Of a DNA stretch of 64,000 nt, positions 16,254 through 25,417 are shown piece after piece; position 1 is the first letter of the stretch; the number at the start of each line of letters is the position of its first letter. The notes beneath the pieces were generated by a model. That model had not been told where the DNA came from and did not search any database. It saw nothing but the letters and a program-made list of their open reading frames with translations. The stretch is from the NCBI GenBank assembly GCA_951812725.1, contig OX638330.1:2232001-2296000 (forward strand), read 5' to 3'. The translations under genes and the position numbers were made by a program. The DNA is from an uncultured Caldilineaceae bacterium (lineage in GTDB: Bacteria > Chloroflexota > Anaerolineae > Caldilineales > Caldilineaceae).

Positions 16254-18419
16254 TCACGGTCTTACAGCTACCTCGTCGCTCATTACGCGACCCTCTTCGA
16301 CCACAAGGGCGATTCCGCCGCATTCGAGTTCGCCATCTGTCACATCGAAAAGGCTTGATTCGAGATCATCGATGGCGGCCTGCAGGCGATTTCCTGTGAC
16401 CCGAAGGGCAAAGGTGTGCGTATCTCCGTTTTCCCAGGGAAATTCGGTCTCAGCCAGGACAGTGTCGCCGTCCAGCGCGCGCACAAGTTGCGCTACGCCG
16501 CGACCGTCGTCCGCCCGCGTGAGTAGCAGCGCGTAGTAGCGTCGCATCCCTTGCACTCTGGCGGCGATGCCGGCTGCCTTGCACATGTGCAGCGTCATAT
16601 CTGACTTGACTTCGTAGTCAACCCACTCGCGTGTGCCGGTGATCAGGAGGCCGCGACCTCGATTCTGGACAATACGAAATGCCTCTGGCCACCAGTAGTC
16701 ATAGCCGTCTACGCCGTTGACCCAGGCCCGTCTCCACATCTGAGGACCGGGTATCCTGGGTCTGGGCCGTTTGAAGGAAGATTCGGAACGTGTGAAGGTG
16801 GTGTTGGGTTCGCCCTCCCAAGTGAGGTAGTCCAGATAGATATTTCCCCTTGTTCGTTCACCGCTGTGTATCGCTACACCGATCTCGGCAATCGGTTCGT
16901 TTCCGGCGCCCTCAATAGACCAGCTGAAGGTATGTCTGGCCCCCGGCTCAAGCATTATGGACGGACCTGTTTCAAGCTTCAATTGGTCGTCTTCCGCTTT
17001 GAAACGACGCAGAAACAGGCTCACCTCAACAGCGTTTTCGTTGCTGGCGTCGGCTTCCAGCTCTGCGGTTACTTTCTGCCCTGGGTAGAGCGTAGGAGAG
17101 GCCATCAGGCCGTATCCCCTTTGCTCAAAATAAGCGGCGATCTCTTTGGAGGGAATGAAAGTTTGGGTTGCCGCCCGCGCGGGGCGCCCTGTGGCGACGC
17201 CGTCAAAGTGCAGCGCGAGACTGCGGCTGCCCTTCCGACTGTGGCCAGCCACATTTTCGAGCTCGAGAGTTCCGCGGCTGTCTACGTTTTCGTCGGCCAT
17301 GAACCCTTGGACAGAGCCTGGCAGTTCGAAGTGGTAGCGGGCTCCGCCCTTGGGCAGGTGCGGCGGCTCCTTCGCCAAGGCCCGCCCGACGTTGGCTACA
17401 TGCAGTGTTTCGGTGACAGCGTCGGTGATGGCCCTGCCGCCGTCGGCTGTTGGCAGATAGAGTCGATCGGCCAAAGGCCCGCGGAAGTCCGGACCGTCTT
17501 CGAGCCCAGCCAGTCCGTTCTTGATGCCCAATAGGCAACCGACATTGCCTGAATTGCAGTCCGTGTCCCAGCCGCTGGTGTTAACGATCATGAGAGATTT
17601 TTGGAAATCGTCATCGCCGTGCAGGAGTGAATGGATTATGAGGGCGTGATTGGGCACCATATGGCAGTTGCCGCCGTATTTGTCGTAGCCGAAGTTAGCG
17701 GCGATCTGCTGCCGTGTTGCCCGCCAGTCATCGCCATTGTGAGCATGCCATTCCCGAATGCGCTCGATCATCTTTCGGATGAGCGAGTCCGCTGGAATGA
17801 CGGACAGGCCGGTATCGATAAGCTTCTGGATATCCGATTCAACGAAAGCCTGGGCCTCCATTGCAGCCAGAACCTGTGCACCGTGAATGGCAACGCCGTC
17901 GTGAGCGACGCTGGCAGCCCGCCGCGCGAGGTCGGCCGCCAGTTCGGGGTCGCCTGGCGCAACCATGGCCCAACCGTCGATGAAAATCTGGGCGCCAATT
18001 TGCTCGGCCACAACCTGGCCGTTCAGCGCTTTCGAGCCGCTGCGGGGTGCGGGGATGCCCTCTTTAAGGCGCAGATAGGCGGTATGCTCAGTGGAGTTTC
18101 CCATGCCGCCCCACCAGAGGATAGTGCGCTCTTCGATGATGTAGTTCAGCCAACTTTGACCGATCTGCGCCGGCGTTATCTCTAACTGGTTGCCGTAGTC
18201 TGGCAGTGCACGCAGGAACGTAAATGTACCGGAGATGTCATCGTCGGTGACGATCAGCGGCACGTCCAGATGCTCATGGACGTAGTAGTTAATTTCGCCG
18301 AACCTCTCGCTAAGCGCCTCGTAACTCCAGCCTTCGAAGGGCCGGCCCAGATAGACGCCAATCAACTTGCCCAGCACGCCGGCGTAAACTCGGTCGGTGT
18401 AGTCGCTCTGAATTTTCAT
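16254..18419 (-). CDS. ADP-ribosylglycohydrolase-family protein with LamG-like C-terminus
   Basis: 721 residues. Residues 1-330 form an ADP-ribosylglycohydrolase (DraG/ARH) domain: TDDDISGT (58-65) and SGWDTDCNSGNVGCLLG (around 282-298) carry the acidic residues that bind the magnesium pair. The rest is two beta-rich regions: about 380-550 resembles a galactose-binding-type sandwich and 580-721 a LamG/DUF1080-like sandwich ending in MSDEVAVRP. The family removes ADP-ribose from proteins or cleaves related N-glycosidic bonds. The added sandwiches suggest a sugar-containing substrate. No signal peptide is seen. Ordinary ARH enzymes have about 300 residues, so this one is more than twice that size. 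Confidence 0.78.
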   Translation of the reverse strand: MKIQSDYTDRVYAGVLGKLIGVYLGRPFEGWSYEALSERFGEINYYVHEHLDVPLIVTDDDISGTFTFLRALPDYGNQLEITPAQIGQSWLNYIIEERTILWWGGMGNSTEHTAYLRLKEGIPAPRSGSKALNGQVVAEQIGAQIFIDGWAMVAPGDPELAADLARRAASVAHDGVAIHGAQVLAAMEAQAFVESDIQKLIDTGLSVIPADSLIRKMIERIREWHAHNGDDWRATRQQIAANFGYDKYGGNCHMVPNHALIIHSLLHGDDDFQKSLMIVNTSGWDTDCNSGNVGCLLGIKNGLAGLEDGPDFRGPLADRLYLPTADGGRAITDAVTETLHVANVGRALAKEPPHLPKGGARYHFELPGSVQGFMADENVDSRGTLELENVAGHSRKGSRSLALHFDGVATGRPARAATQTFIPSKEIAAYFEQRGYGLMASPTLYPGQKVTAELEADASNENAVEVSLFLRRFKAEDDQLKLETGPSIMLEPGARHTFSWSIEGAGNEPIAEIGVAIHSGERTRGNIYLDYLTWEGEPNTTFTRSESSFKRPRPRIPGPQMWRRAWVNGVDGYDYWWPEAFRIVQNRGRGLLITGTREWVDYEVKSDMTLHMCKAAGIAARVQGMRRYYALLLTRADDGRGVAQLVRALDGDTVLAETEFPWENGDTHTFALRVTGNRLQAAIDDLESSLFDVTDGELECGGIALVVEEGRVMSDEVAVRP

Positions 18420-18508
18420 GTAGCTGCTCCGTGTTTCGAAGTGTCTTTTTGTCGGATTGAACGGCTTGCGAATGCCTCAAGCCGCAATTCTGGTACCGCC
18501 AGTGTAAG

Positions 18509-20440
18509 TTAATCGCACGACGGCAGTTCTGTTTCAGGAAGGTCATTCTTGCCAACTGCTTGCAAAAGCTGAGGAAAACATTCTTCAAATTCGTTTCCGG
18601 CCAGTCGAAGCAGTCGCAAATTGACGAGTTTGCCCAGTTCAGCCGGGATTGCTCCTGATAGCGAATTTCCTTCAAGGCCCAGTTCTCTCAGACCCGTCAA
18701 GGCTCCAAATTCAGTTGGAATCTCGCCATTCAAGATGTTATTGCCAAGTCGCAACTCTCTCAGATCGTCGAGGCCAGCGAGAGTAGCGGGTATTGCCCCG
18801 GTGAGCGCGTTCTCTGCCAAGTCCAATATTCTAAGATTTTCAAGTTCTCCCAATTCAGCCGGGATGTTGCCGGTAAGAGCGTTTTCATCAAGTCGCAGCG
18901 TCTTCAAATCGTGAAGGTTACTCAGGTCAGCGGGAATGTTCCCGCTAAGTTCGTTTCCATCCAGACGCAGCCACTGAAGTTTGGCCAGCGTGCCTAGTGC
19001 TCTTGGAATCTCCCCGGTGAGAAGGTTATCGAAGAGGTGCAACCATTCGAGGTCGGCCAACACGCCCAATTCGGAGGGTATGGACCCTGTCAGTTGGTTT
19101 CCCTGGAGATCGAGTCCTTCCAGAAAAGAGAGGCTGCCCAGATCTGACGGAATCTCACCCGTCAGCCTGTTATTGGCGAGCCCAAGCTCGCGCAGTCTGG
19201 TGAGAGAAGTTAGTTGGATGGGAATCTCTCCGGAAATCTGATTGTCATTGAGCCTCAGCCATTCGAGGCTGGAAAGCGCGGTCAAAGCGACAGGTATGGT
19301 CCCCGAGAGCTTATTGTCCGAGAGTTGAAGTTCCCGCAGATTCTCGAGCGCGCCCAACTCGGAGGGAATAGTACCCGACAGCCCGTTTCCGTCGAGCCGC
19401 AACCACTCCATATTTGTGAGGGCGCCCAGTTCAGCAGGGATAGGTCCAGTGAGACTGTTATTGAAGAGGTGAAGCCATTCAAGATTTGTGAGTTCGGCCA
19501 GTTCCGGTGGGATATTCCCGGTCAGATGGTTCTCCTGCAGGCCCAGCCCCTCCAGGTTGGCGAGCGCGCCCAGTTCAGCCGGTATTTCGCCCTCCAAGTG
19601 GTTGCCATCGAGCCGAAGCCATTCCACGCTGGCGAGAACGCCCAACTCGGCCGGTATTGTGCCGGTGAACTGGTTTCTGTGAAGACCCATTCCTGTCAGG
19701 TTGGCGAGCGCGCCCAGAGTTACCGGAATGTTTCCTGTCAGCCGATTGCCGTCCAGACGAAGCCATTCCAAATTGGATAACGAGCCCAGTTCGGTAGGAA
19801 TTGTTTCTGTCAGGTGATTTTCGTGCAGACCCAGTCCCTTCAACATTGACAGCGCGCTCAACTCGGACGGAATTGGCCCTGTCAGCCGGTTGTCGAAGAA
19901 CCACAGCCACTCCAGATTTGCGAGCGCGCCGAGTTCGGAAGGGACCTCGCCGGTCAGGCGATTGCCTTGAAGCCATAGCCCTTCCAGTTCGGTAAGTTCC
20001 CCTAGTCCGGCCGGCACCTCTCCATTCAAGCCTCGGCCATCCAACTCCACTACAGTGACGCGTGGAGGGGTCCTGCTAGTGTCGACGCTCACACCCTCCC
20101 ATTCTTCAATTGAGATTTGGGTGCCCCAGTTCAATGTTGCTTCGCCTGCTAAACTGTCCCGGATTCCCAGCAGAATTGCACAGTCGCCCACCAGGCCGGG
20201 ATTCTCGATGTGGTCTGATACAGCGATACCGTTGGCACATCCGGCCGCTTCCATCTGTCCGGCTGTAAACGTGCATCCGGTTGCGGTCAATGCGGCGAAT
20301 GTTGCCAGGAAGATATAAGGTAAAGTCTTAACACTCAAACTGGCATGGCATTCGTTTTTTCGGCCTCTAAACTTTGCGAACAATACGGAAGCTCCTTGTC
20401 GTGTTGTGGAGACCAGCGATCCAGGGGCTAAGAATGGCAT
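18509..20440 (-). CDS. Leucine-rich-repeat lipoprotein-like surface protein
   Basis: About 640 residues. A hydrophobic signal (KTLPYIFLATFAALTATGC) ends at a Cys, suggesting a lipoprotein, followed by a short N-cap with Cys pairs and WGTQISIEEWEGV. About 20 near-perfect 24-residue LRRs follow, of the plant-type NxLxGxIPxELG pattern, then the cap CFPQLLQAVG. Start is uncertain: ATG 20440 leaves 34 residues before the signal, and TTG 20338 sits right at it but lacks a good ribosome site. The frame stays open to 20785, but that part is antisense to the Nudix gene and is not LRR-like. Probably a surface protein-binding scaffold. Confidence 0.82.
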   Translation of the reverse strand: MPFLAPGSLVSTTRQGASVLFAKFRGRKNECHASLSVKTLPYIFLATFAALTATGCTFTAGQMEAAGCANGIAVSDHIENPGLVGDCAILLGIRDSLAGEATLNWGTQISIEEWEGVSVDTSRTPPRVTVVELDGRGLNGEVPAGLGELTELEGLWLQGNRLTGEVPSELGALANLEWLWFFDNRLTGPIPSELSALSMLKGLGLHENHLTETIPTELGSLSNLEWLRLDGNRLTGNIPVTLGALANLTGMGLHRNQFTGTIPAELGVLASVEWLRLDGNHLEGEIPAELGALANLEGLGLQENHLTGNIPPELAELTNLEWLHLFNNSLTGPIPAELGALTNMEWLRLDGNGLSGTIPSELGALENLRELQLSDNKLSGTIPVALTALSSLEWLRLNDNQISGEIPIQLTSLTRLRELGLANNRLTGEIPSDLGSLSFLEGLDLQGNQLTGSIPSELGVLADLEWLHLFDNLLTGEIPRALGTLAKLQWLRLDGNELSGNIPADLSNLHDLKTLRLDENALTGNIPAELGELENLRILDLAENALTGAIPATLAGLDDLRELRLGNNILNGEIPTEFGALTGLRELGLEGNSLSGAIPAELGKLVNLRLLRLAGNEFEECFPQLLQAVGKNDLPETELPSCD

Positions 20441-20562
20441 GACGCATGCACCCTGGACTGCTATTCGAAATCGACGGTTCACACCAAAGGGGGTAGTTCG
20501 AGGAGGGATCGCGGTCTGACAAACATTGCCGACTGTCGGTCGCCTCGCAAGTAGAGCCGAGA

Positions 20563-21318
20563 CTACTTGTATTCGGGCCAGTAGAACTCCCGCATGGTCG
20601 GGTCGTCGTAGCCGTCCATCCAGGAATTCTTCAGGCCGGGCGTCTTGATTGCCGCCTCGACGATGGCGCGATTGAAGTCGCCGACCTGTTCGTGCTGCAG
20701 GTACTCGTCTACCGGCATCCACAGACACTCGTCGATCTCCCAGTCGTCGCGCTCGATGGCATCGGTCAGCGGCGAAAGCCGACATAGGAAGTAGATGTCA
20801 GATTTTCCATACCGGTAGCCATGCCAGTGCCGCCAGCAGACTACCGACTCGAACCTGGTTTCTATACCTGTCTCTTCAAGGACTTCGCGCACGACCGCAT
20901 CAGCCAAGTGTTCGCCGGGATGTAGCGCACCGCCGGGCAGTTTGTAATAGGCCCGGGAAGACCCGCGATGTCTTTCCGAAACAACCAGCAACTCCTGCCG
21001 ATCGTTTATGGCCACACCGCCCGCACCAATGTAATGCGTGGCGTAGCCGGGTACCAGCGCATCATCCTGCAGTTTGCGAACGAGCAACACATAGTTGGGC
21101 TCGGTGTGGTGGAAGACAAAACCGGCAGCGGTTGAGACGGGAATCAGAGCGGCCCGCTCGATTGGCAGGTGGAGCCAGACGAGAAAACGGCCATCCTGGA
21201 TCCATTTCACCAAGGAGGAGGAGAGGCATTGCTCGAATAGTTTTGTCTCTGCCGGCAGATCACCGGTGTTGATTTCGATGCCATTGAAGCGGTTGACGGC
21301 GTGCGGCAGAATGTCCAT
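20563..21318 (-). CDS. Nudix hydrolase with pre-Nudix domain (NUDT6-like)
   Basis: About 251 residues from ATG 21318, which has AAGGTGA upstream; the open frame further up to 21447 is unsupported. Residues 9-90 match the pre-Nudix region of NUDT6-type enzymes (FNGIEINTG ... LVWLHLPIERAALIPVSTAA GF). The Nudix box GGALHPGEHLADAVV...REVLEETGI (129-152) has all catalytic Glu residues. It would hydrolyse a nucleoside diphosphate linked to another group; substrate not predictable. Cytoplasmic. It diverges from the dienelactone hydrolase gene. Confidence 0.85.
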   Translation of the reverse strand: MDILPHAVNRFNGIEINTGDLPAETKLFEQCLSSSLVKWIQDGRFLVWLHLPIERAALIPVSTAAGFVFHHTEPNYVLLVRKLQDDALVPGYATHYIGAGGVAINDRQELLVVSERHRGSSRAYYKLPGGALHPGEHLADAVVREVLEETGIETRFESVVCWRHWHGYRYGKSDIYFLCRLSPLTDAIERDDWEIDECLWMPVDEYLQHEQVGDFNRAIVEAAIKTPGLKNSWMDGYDDPTMREFYWPEYK

Positions 21319-21756
21319 GGGGTCACCTTGTTGGCTGCTGTTAGCTTTTGGTCCCGTGCGCCACTTGAAATCCGTCTCTGAACCCACCCAAGGGGACAGG
21401 CGGATTTGGACAAACACACGCTCGGCTTGCATGGTCCCAGGACACATACCAGCCAGGGCGAACTGGATTGTTGTTCGTTCGAAAGTTGCTTTTGGACAGT
21501 CGAGGACCTATGTATTCCTTTTTTAACCCGATTGAAACTATTTTAGTCGTCCATTGTTCACAAATCAAGTTAATAATAACGCACTTTGCTGGCGGCGCGC
21601 ACAGGTAGTTGCAGTGAATTGTGCTATTCTGGGTGGCGAACAGGTATTTGCAGCTTTGGGTGAAGCTGTCGTTGGCGCCGGGTCAGCCGAAGCGGAGCAA
21701 CACAGTCCTTTAGCAATCGTCGGAAAATAGTGATAGACAATTCAGGAGATTTAGCC
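21319..21756. other. Gap between divergent genes
   Basis: 438 bases between the start of the Nudix gene (minus) and the dienelactone hydrolase (plus). Both must be driven from here. An AT-rich patch lies at about 21525-21590, but I see no pair of -35/-10 boxes good enough to mark and no gene. Confidence 0.4.
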
Positions 21757-22515
21757 ATGTACACAACCGATAAATATGAAGGAATGCTGGCGGAAACTGT
21801 CTCAGTGCGTGGTGCAAACGACGATCGAGTCCTTGCCTACATGGCCAGACCACTGGGAGATGGGCCTTTTCCCGGGATGGTGCTCATTCACCATATGCCC
21901 GGCTGGGACGAGTGGTACCGGGAGGCCACGCGCAGGTTTGCCCATCATGGTTATGTCGCAATCTCGCCAAATCTGTATGAGCGCGTCGGGCACGGCTCAC
22001 CTGAAGATGTGGCCGCGGCCGCGCGCGCCGGGGGCGGCGTGCCTGATGATCAGGCTGTCGCTGATCTTGAGGCGGCAATGCGATATTTGCGGGCCTTGCC
22101 CTACATTAACGGCAAGGTTGGCGTATTTGGCACCTGTTCGGGCGGGCGGCAGGCAGTGCTGGCGGCAAGCCGCGTTGCCGGGTTCGACGCCGTCATTGAT
22201 TGCTGGGGCGGCGGGGTCGTGATGCAGCCAGATCAAATTACTCCTCAACGGCCGGTGGCTCCGATCGACTATACTGCCGATCTCAGCTGCCCCGTCCTGG
22301 GTCTATTTGGCGCCGAAGATCACAGCCCAACAACTGAAGAGGTGGCGCTCCACGAAGAAGCGCTAAAGCAGAATGGGAAGGATTACGAGTTTCATATGTA
22401 TGATGGCGCAGGCCACGGTTTCTTCTATTACAATCGCCCAAACTATCGGCAGGCTCAGGCCGTCGACGGCTGGGAGAAGATCTGGACGTTTCTGGGTCGA
22501 GAACTGGCTGAGTAA
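21757..22515 (+). CDS. Dienelactone hydrolase-family alpha/beta hydrolase
   Basis: 252 residues from ATG 21757, with AGGAG 9 bases upstream; GTG 21730 is less likely. The catalytic triad of the DLH family is visible: Cys127 in VFGTCSGGRQA, Asp188 in LFGAEDHS and His220 in DGAGHGFFYY. These enzymes open lactones or hydrolyse esters and thioesters. Followed after 55 bases by a small DUF6295 gene, probably in the same transcript. Confidence 0.88.
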   Translation: MYTTDKYEGMLAETVSVRGANDDRVLAYMARPLGDGPFPGMVLIHHMPGWDEWYREATRRFAHHGYVAISPNLYERVGHGSPEDVAAAARAGGGVPDDQAVADLEAAMRYLRALPYINGKVGVFGTCSGGRQAVLAASRVAGFDAVIDCWGGGVVMQPDQITPQRPVAPIDYTADLSCPVLGLFGAEDHSPTTEEVALHEEALKQNGKDYEFHMYDGAGHGFFYYNRPNYRQAQAVDGWEKIWTFLGRELAE

Positions 22516-22570
22516 CGCGCATGCGGTGGCGTGGAAAAAGACAGGAATCATATATCAGGAGAGCAAACTC

Positions 22571-22834
22571 ATGTGCACCATGATCGCTCAGAAAGTCCCC
22601 CTGGAAGGATTTGGCAAGGGCACCGACGGCTGGTTTGACATGAACCAGGCAAACGTCTGCTGGGATCACCCATTTCATGCGCCAGAGGAGCACGCGCTCA
22701 ACATCGACTTCGTTAATGAGAGCTATGGACCGGGCGCTCGGATCGCGGTCGAACTCAGCGTTGACGGCGCCCGCCAATTGGTGGAGACGATTCAGTCGGT
22801 ACTGGCCGAAGCAGAGTCCAAAGGATTGATCTGA
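22571..22834 (+). CDS. DUF6295-like small protein
   Basis: 87 residues from ATG 22571, preceded by an AGGAGAG site. It opens MCTMIAQKVPLEGFGKG and holds ANVCWDHPFHAPEEHALNID, with His and Asp/Glu residues spaced like a metal site. I recall this pattern as DUF6295, found in Actinobacteria and Chloroflexota. No function is known. The frame is open further upstream over the hydrolase gene, but that part is a shadow. Confidence 0.65.
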   Translation: MCTMIAQKVPLEGFGKGTDGWFDMNQANVCWDHPFHAPEEHALNIDFVNESYGPGARIAVELSVDGARQLVETIQSVLAEAESKGLI

Positions 22835-22934
22835 AGGGCGCAGACCGCAGGAACGATGCTGCGGAACGAAATGCGGCGCGGAGCCGAACTGCGTGCCACC
22901 CGCGGCCTTTATCCGGATCGAGGGACTGTGCTTC

Positions 22935-24182
22935 TCAGTCCCGATAGGGATCGTATTCGTCTTCGCCGGCCATGGCTACCCCCAGTGGGGTGAGGGTGTG
23001 GAGAATTCGAATCGTGGGGTAGTGGTGTGCCAGCACTTCGGGCAGACGCTTGTAGACTTGCGGCGCCTCGTCGGTCCCCGCGCCGCGTAATGTCACTCCC
23101 ATATTCTGGATCGAGTCGAGCATCTGGTTGCGACTAATTTGCCCGCGTTTCACCTGTACTTTGCGCCTGTTCCTCCAGCGGAAGCGGCCTGCGGCCTGCG
23201 TGCGCGACATCAGACGGCCAGCACCGTGGACGGTAGAATAGAGAGCCAGCCGGCTCTCTTCGCTGTCCACGCCTTCCAAGACTACCGAGATATCCCCCAT
23301 CGACCCGCCGACAAAGCCCTTTTGTCCGGGAAACGCAGGGGTGGCTCCTTTGCGTGTGACCCACATGGAGCGCCCGTCGTGGTCCTCTTGCCAGGCGAAA
23401 TTATGGTGATTGTGAATCTCTTCAACGATGTTGGCGCCCAACATCGAGGCCACCCTACTGCATACCCAGTCCCGCCCGGCATAGGCATAGCGCCCAGCCA
23501 GCTCCATGCAAGCGAGATACTCCTGGCCCAGTGTAGAGTCCACGTCAAGCAGACTGGGAATTCCTTTTGTTGCGCTGCGTCGACTGCGGCGCGGACGGCC
23601 GCTCGATGCCGGAACAGATTGGCGGAGAGTTCCCCGCTGGCGATCAGCGGCCTCCATGAAAAACTTGGCCAGGCGATGCCCCAGTCCGCGTGAACCGAAG
23701 TGGACCCCCAGCCAAGTCCGGCCTAATTCGTCCTCGAAAATATCCACATAGTGATTGCCGCTGCCTACAGTTCCAAGTTGCTCGGCGGCCATCTTTTTGT
23801 GTTCGCGGGCAACGGGGAGGTACCAGGCCGGATCGTCATCGAATAGAGGATGGTCAACCCGGTCTTTATTCTTGCGCCCAATGCCGAAGGAAATAGTTTC
23901 CCAGATATCATCCATAATTCTTTCGATATGCCGCTTTACTTCCATGGCCGGAATATCGAGGCGCACGGCCTTGTTCCCGCAGGCGATATCGAATCCGACG
24001 CCGGCTGGATTCAGCTTGTTTTCGTAGGCAACAACGCCGCCGATGGGAACAGTGTAGCCCAGGTGATGATCGGCCATGAGCGCGAACGCGTCGGCTTCCT
24101 GCGCGCAGTTGACGATTTGAGCAACTGCATTGTCCAGCGGGTCACCCCAAACGGGCACGCCGCGAATTATTGCGACTGTCAT
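22935..24182 (-). CDS. rtcB: RtcB-family RNA ligase
   Basis: 415 residues. RtcB motifs are clear: GVGFDIACG (metal-binding Asp65/Cys68), GTVGSGNHYVDI, HFGSRGLGHR, HNHHNFAW and TVHGAGRLMSR, where His319 is the residue guanylylated by GTP. RtcB joins 2',3'-cyclic phosphate or 3'-phosphate RNA ends to 5'-OH ends and repairs RNA or tRNA. The protein is of the short bacterial type. Odd: residues about 180-206 are Arg/Ser-rich and unlike the usual loop, and the adjacent frame there also reads like coding sequence, so two compensating frameshifts are possible. No RtcA or archease gene nearby. Confidence 0.85.
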   Translation of the reverse strand: MTVAIIRGVPVWGDPLDNAVAQIVNCAQEADAFALMADHHLGYTVPIGGVVAYENKLNPAGVGFDIACGNKAVRLDIPAMEVKRHIERIMDDIWETISFGIGRKNKDRVDHPLFDDDPAWYLPVAREHKKMAAEQLGTVGSGNHYVDIFEDELGRTWLGVHFGSRGLGHRLAKFFMEAADRQRGTLRQSVPASSGRPRRSRRSATKGIPSLLDVDSTLGQEYLACMELAGRYAYAGRDWVCSRVASMLGANIVEEIHNHHNFAWQEDHDGRSMWVTRKGATPAFPGQKGFVGGSMGDISVVLEGVDSEESRLALYSTVHGAGRLMSRTQAAGRFRWRNRRKVQVKRGQISRNQMLDSIQNMGVTLRGAGTDEAPQVYKRLPEVLAHHYPTIRILHTLTPLGVAMAGEDEYDPYRD

Positions 24183-24252
24183 ACATTCCTCATCGAATCT
24201 ACTGCCAGGCTTTCGGTGTCATCATCCAATGTAATGCCGCGTGGTCGGTCGG

Positions 24253-25356
24253 CTAGGCAGGTCTGATTCCCTTGTACTCGCCTTCCGGCAGGGACTGTGG
24301 ACGTTCGCAGCTGGTCGTCAGCTCTACGTGGCGGCCTGTTTCTGATGCCAATTGGATTGCGTCCATAATCTCAAGCACGTGCAGCGCCATCTCACCGCTG
24401 GCCCGATGGTCGGTGTTTTCGATCGCGCTGACTGCCATATCTGCAAGGCCGATACCGCGGCTGTTGCCGGCGTGTCCGAAGCGTAGCGGCAGCTCTTTCC
24501 ACGATTGGTCGGCGGCGGTTCGCAGCTGCAGCGGGCCGCCAAACGTATTCGGGTCGGGCAGATTGAAAGTACCGGTGGTGCCATACAGTTCTATACGGGG
24601 CAGCCCTGATGCCTGTGTATCGAATGAGGTGATAATCGTGCCGATGGCGCCGCTTTCGAAGTCGAGAAGGCCGGCGACGTATGTTGGGACCTCCACTTCG
24701 ATGATGCCTCCCCTGCGCGGCTCGCTGTGAATCGTGCGCTCCGTCCAGGTCGCGCGCGCCGAACCGGTCACGCGCCGCACGGGGCCAAGTAGATGAACTA
24801 ACGCTGTCAAGTAGTAGACTCCCATGTCCAACATTGGTCCGCCGCCGGGCTTGTAGAAGAACTCCGGGTTGGCGTGCCAGTACTCGTGTCCGCGGCTCAT
24901 CATGAACGCGGTTACGGCAACAGGCGCGCCGATGACTCCCTCATCCAGATAGACTCGCGCCGATTGATGACCGGCGCCAAGAAAGGTATCAGGCGCACAG
25001 CCTACGCGCAGATTCTTCTCCCTGGCAAGCGCTAACAGCTGCTGACCTTGTTCAAAAGTCGCGGCCAGCGGCTTTTCGCTGTAGACCGCTTTGCCTGCCT
25101 CCAGCGCGGCCTTGCTGACGCCGAAATGGGCATTTGGAGGCGTAAGGTTGAGCACCATATCGATATCTGGCGCGGCCACCAGCTCTTCAAGCGACAGGAC
25201 CTTGAGTCCGTACTTCTCTGCCTGGAATTCGGCTGCTGCTGCCACCACGTCTGCAATGGCCCCTACTTCAAACTCCGGCAGTTCCCGGCTGACTTCAATA
25301 TATCGACTACTGATGATTCCGCAACCGACCAGGCCGATACGCGCTGGCAATTCCAT
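24253..25356 (-). CDS. Gfo/Idh/MocA-family oxidoreductase
   Basis: 367 residues from ATG 25356. N-terminal Rossmann fold RIGLVGCGIISSRYIEVS, then EKP in YSEKPLAAT (the catalytic Lys of the family) and the C-terminal sandwich with PGGGPMLDMGVYYL. Such enzymes oxidise or reduce sugars or inositols with NAD(P). About 60 bases upstream of it on the same strand is a ThuA gene, a common partner in disaccharide catabolism, and both are likely co-transcribed. Substrate unknown. Confidence 0.9.
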   Translation of the reverse strand: MELPARIGLVGCGIISSRYIEVSRELPEFEVGAIADVVAAAAEFQAEKYGLKVLSLEELVAAPDIDMVLNLTPPNAHFGVSKAALEAGKAVYSEKPLAATFEQGQQLLALAREKNLRVGCAPDTFLGAGHQSARVYLDEGVIGAPVAVTAFMMSRGHEYWHANPEFFYKPGGGPMLDMGVYYLTALVHLLGPVRRVTGSARATWTERTIHSEPRRGGIIEVEVPTYVAGLLDFESGAIGTIITSFDTQASGLPRIELYGTTGTFNLPDPNTFGGPLQLRTAADQSWKELPLRFGHAGNSRGIGLADMAVSAIENTDHRASGEMALHVLEIMDAIQLASETGRHVELTTSCERPQSLPEGEYKGIRPA

Positions 25357-25417
25357 TGTCAGTACCCTTTCCTTGCTAGTTGCTGACCCATTACAGCTGA
25401 CAGACGTCTGGGCCTCT

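Noticed and set aside
20441..20785. N-terminal extension of the LRR gene
   Set aside because: It overlaps the Nudix gene, is Arg-rich, and lacks any link to the LRR signal region.
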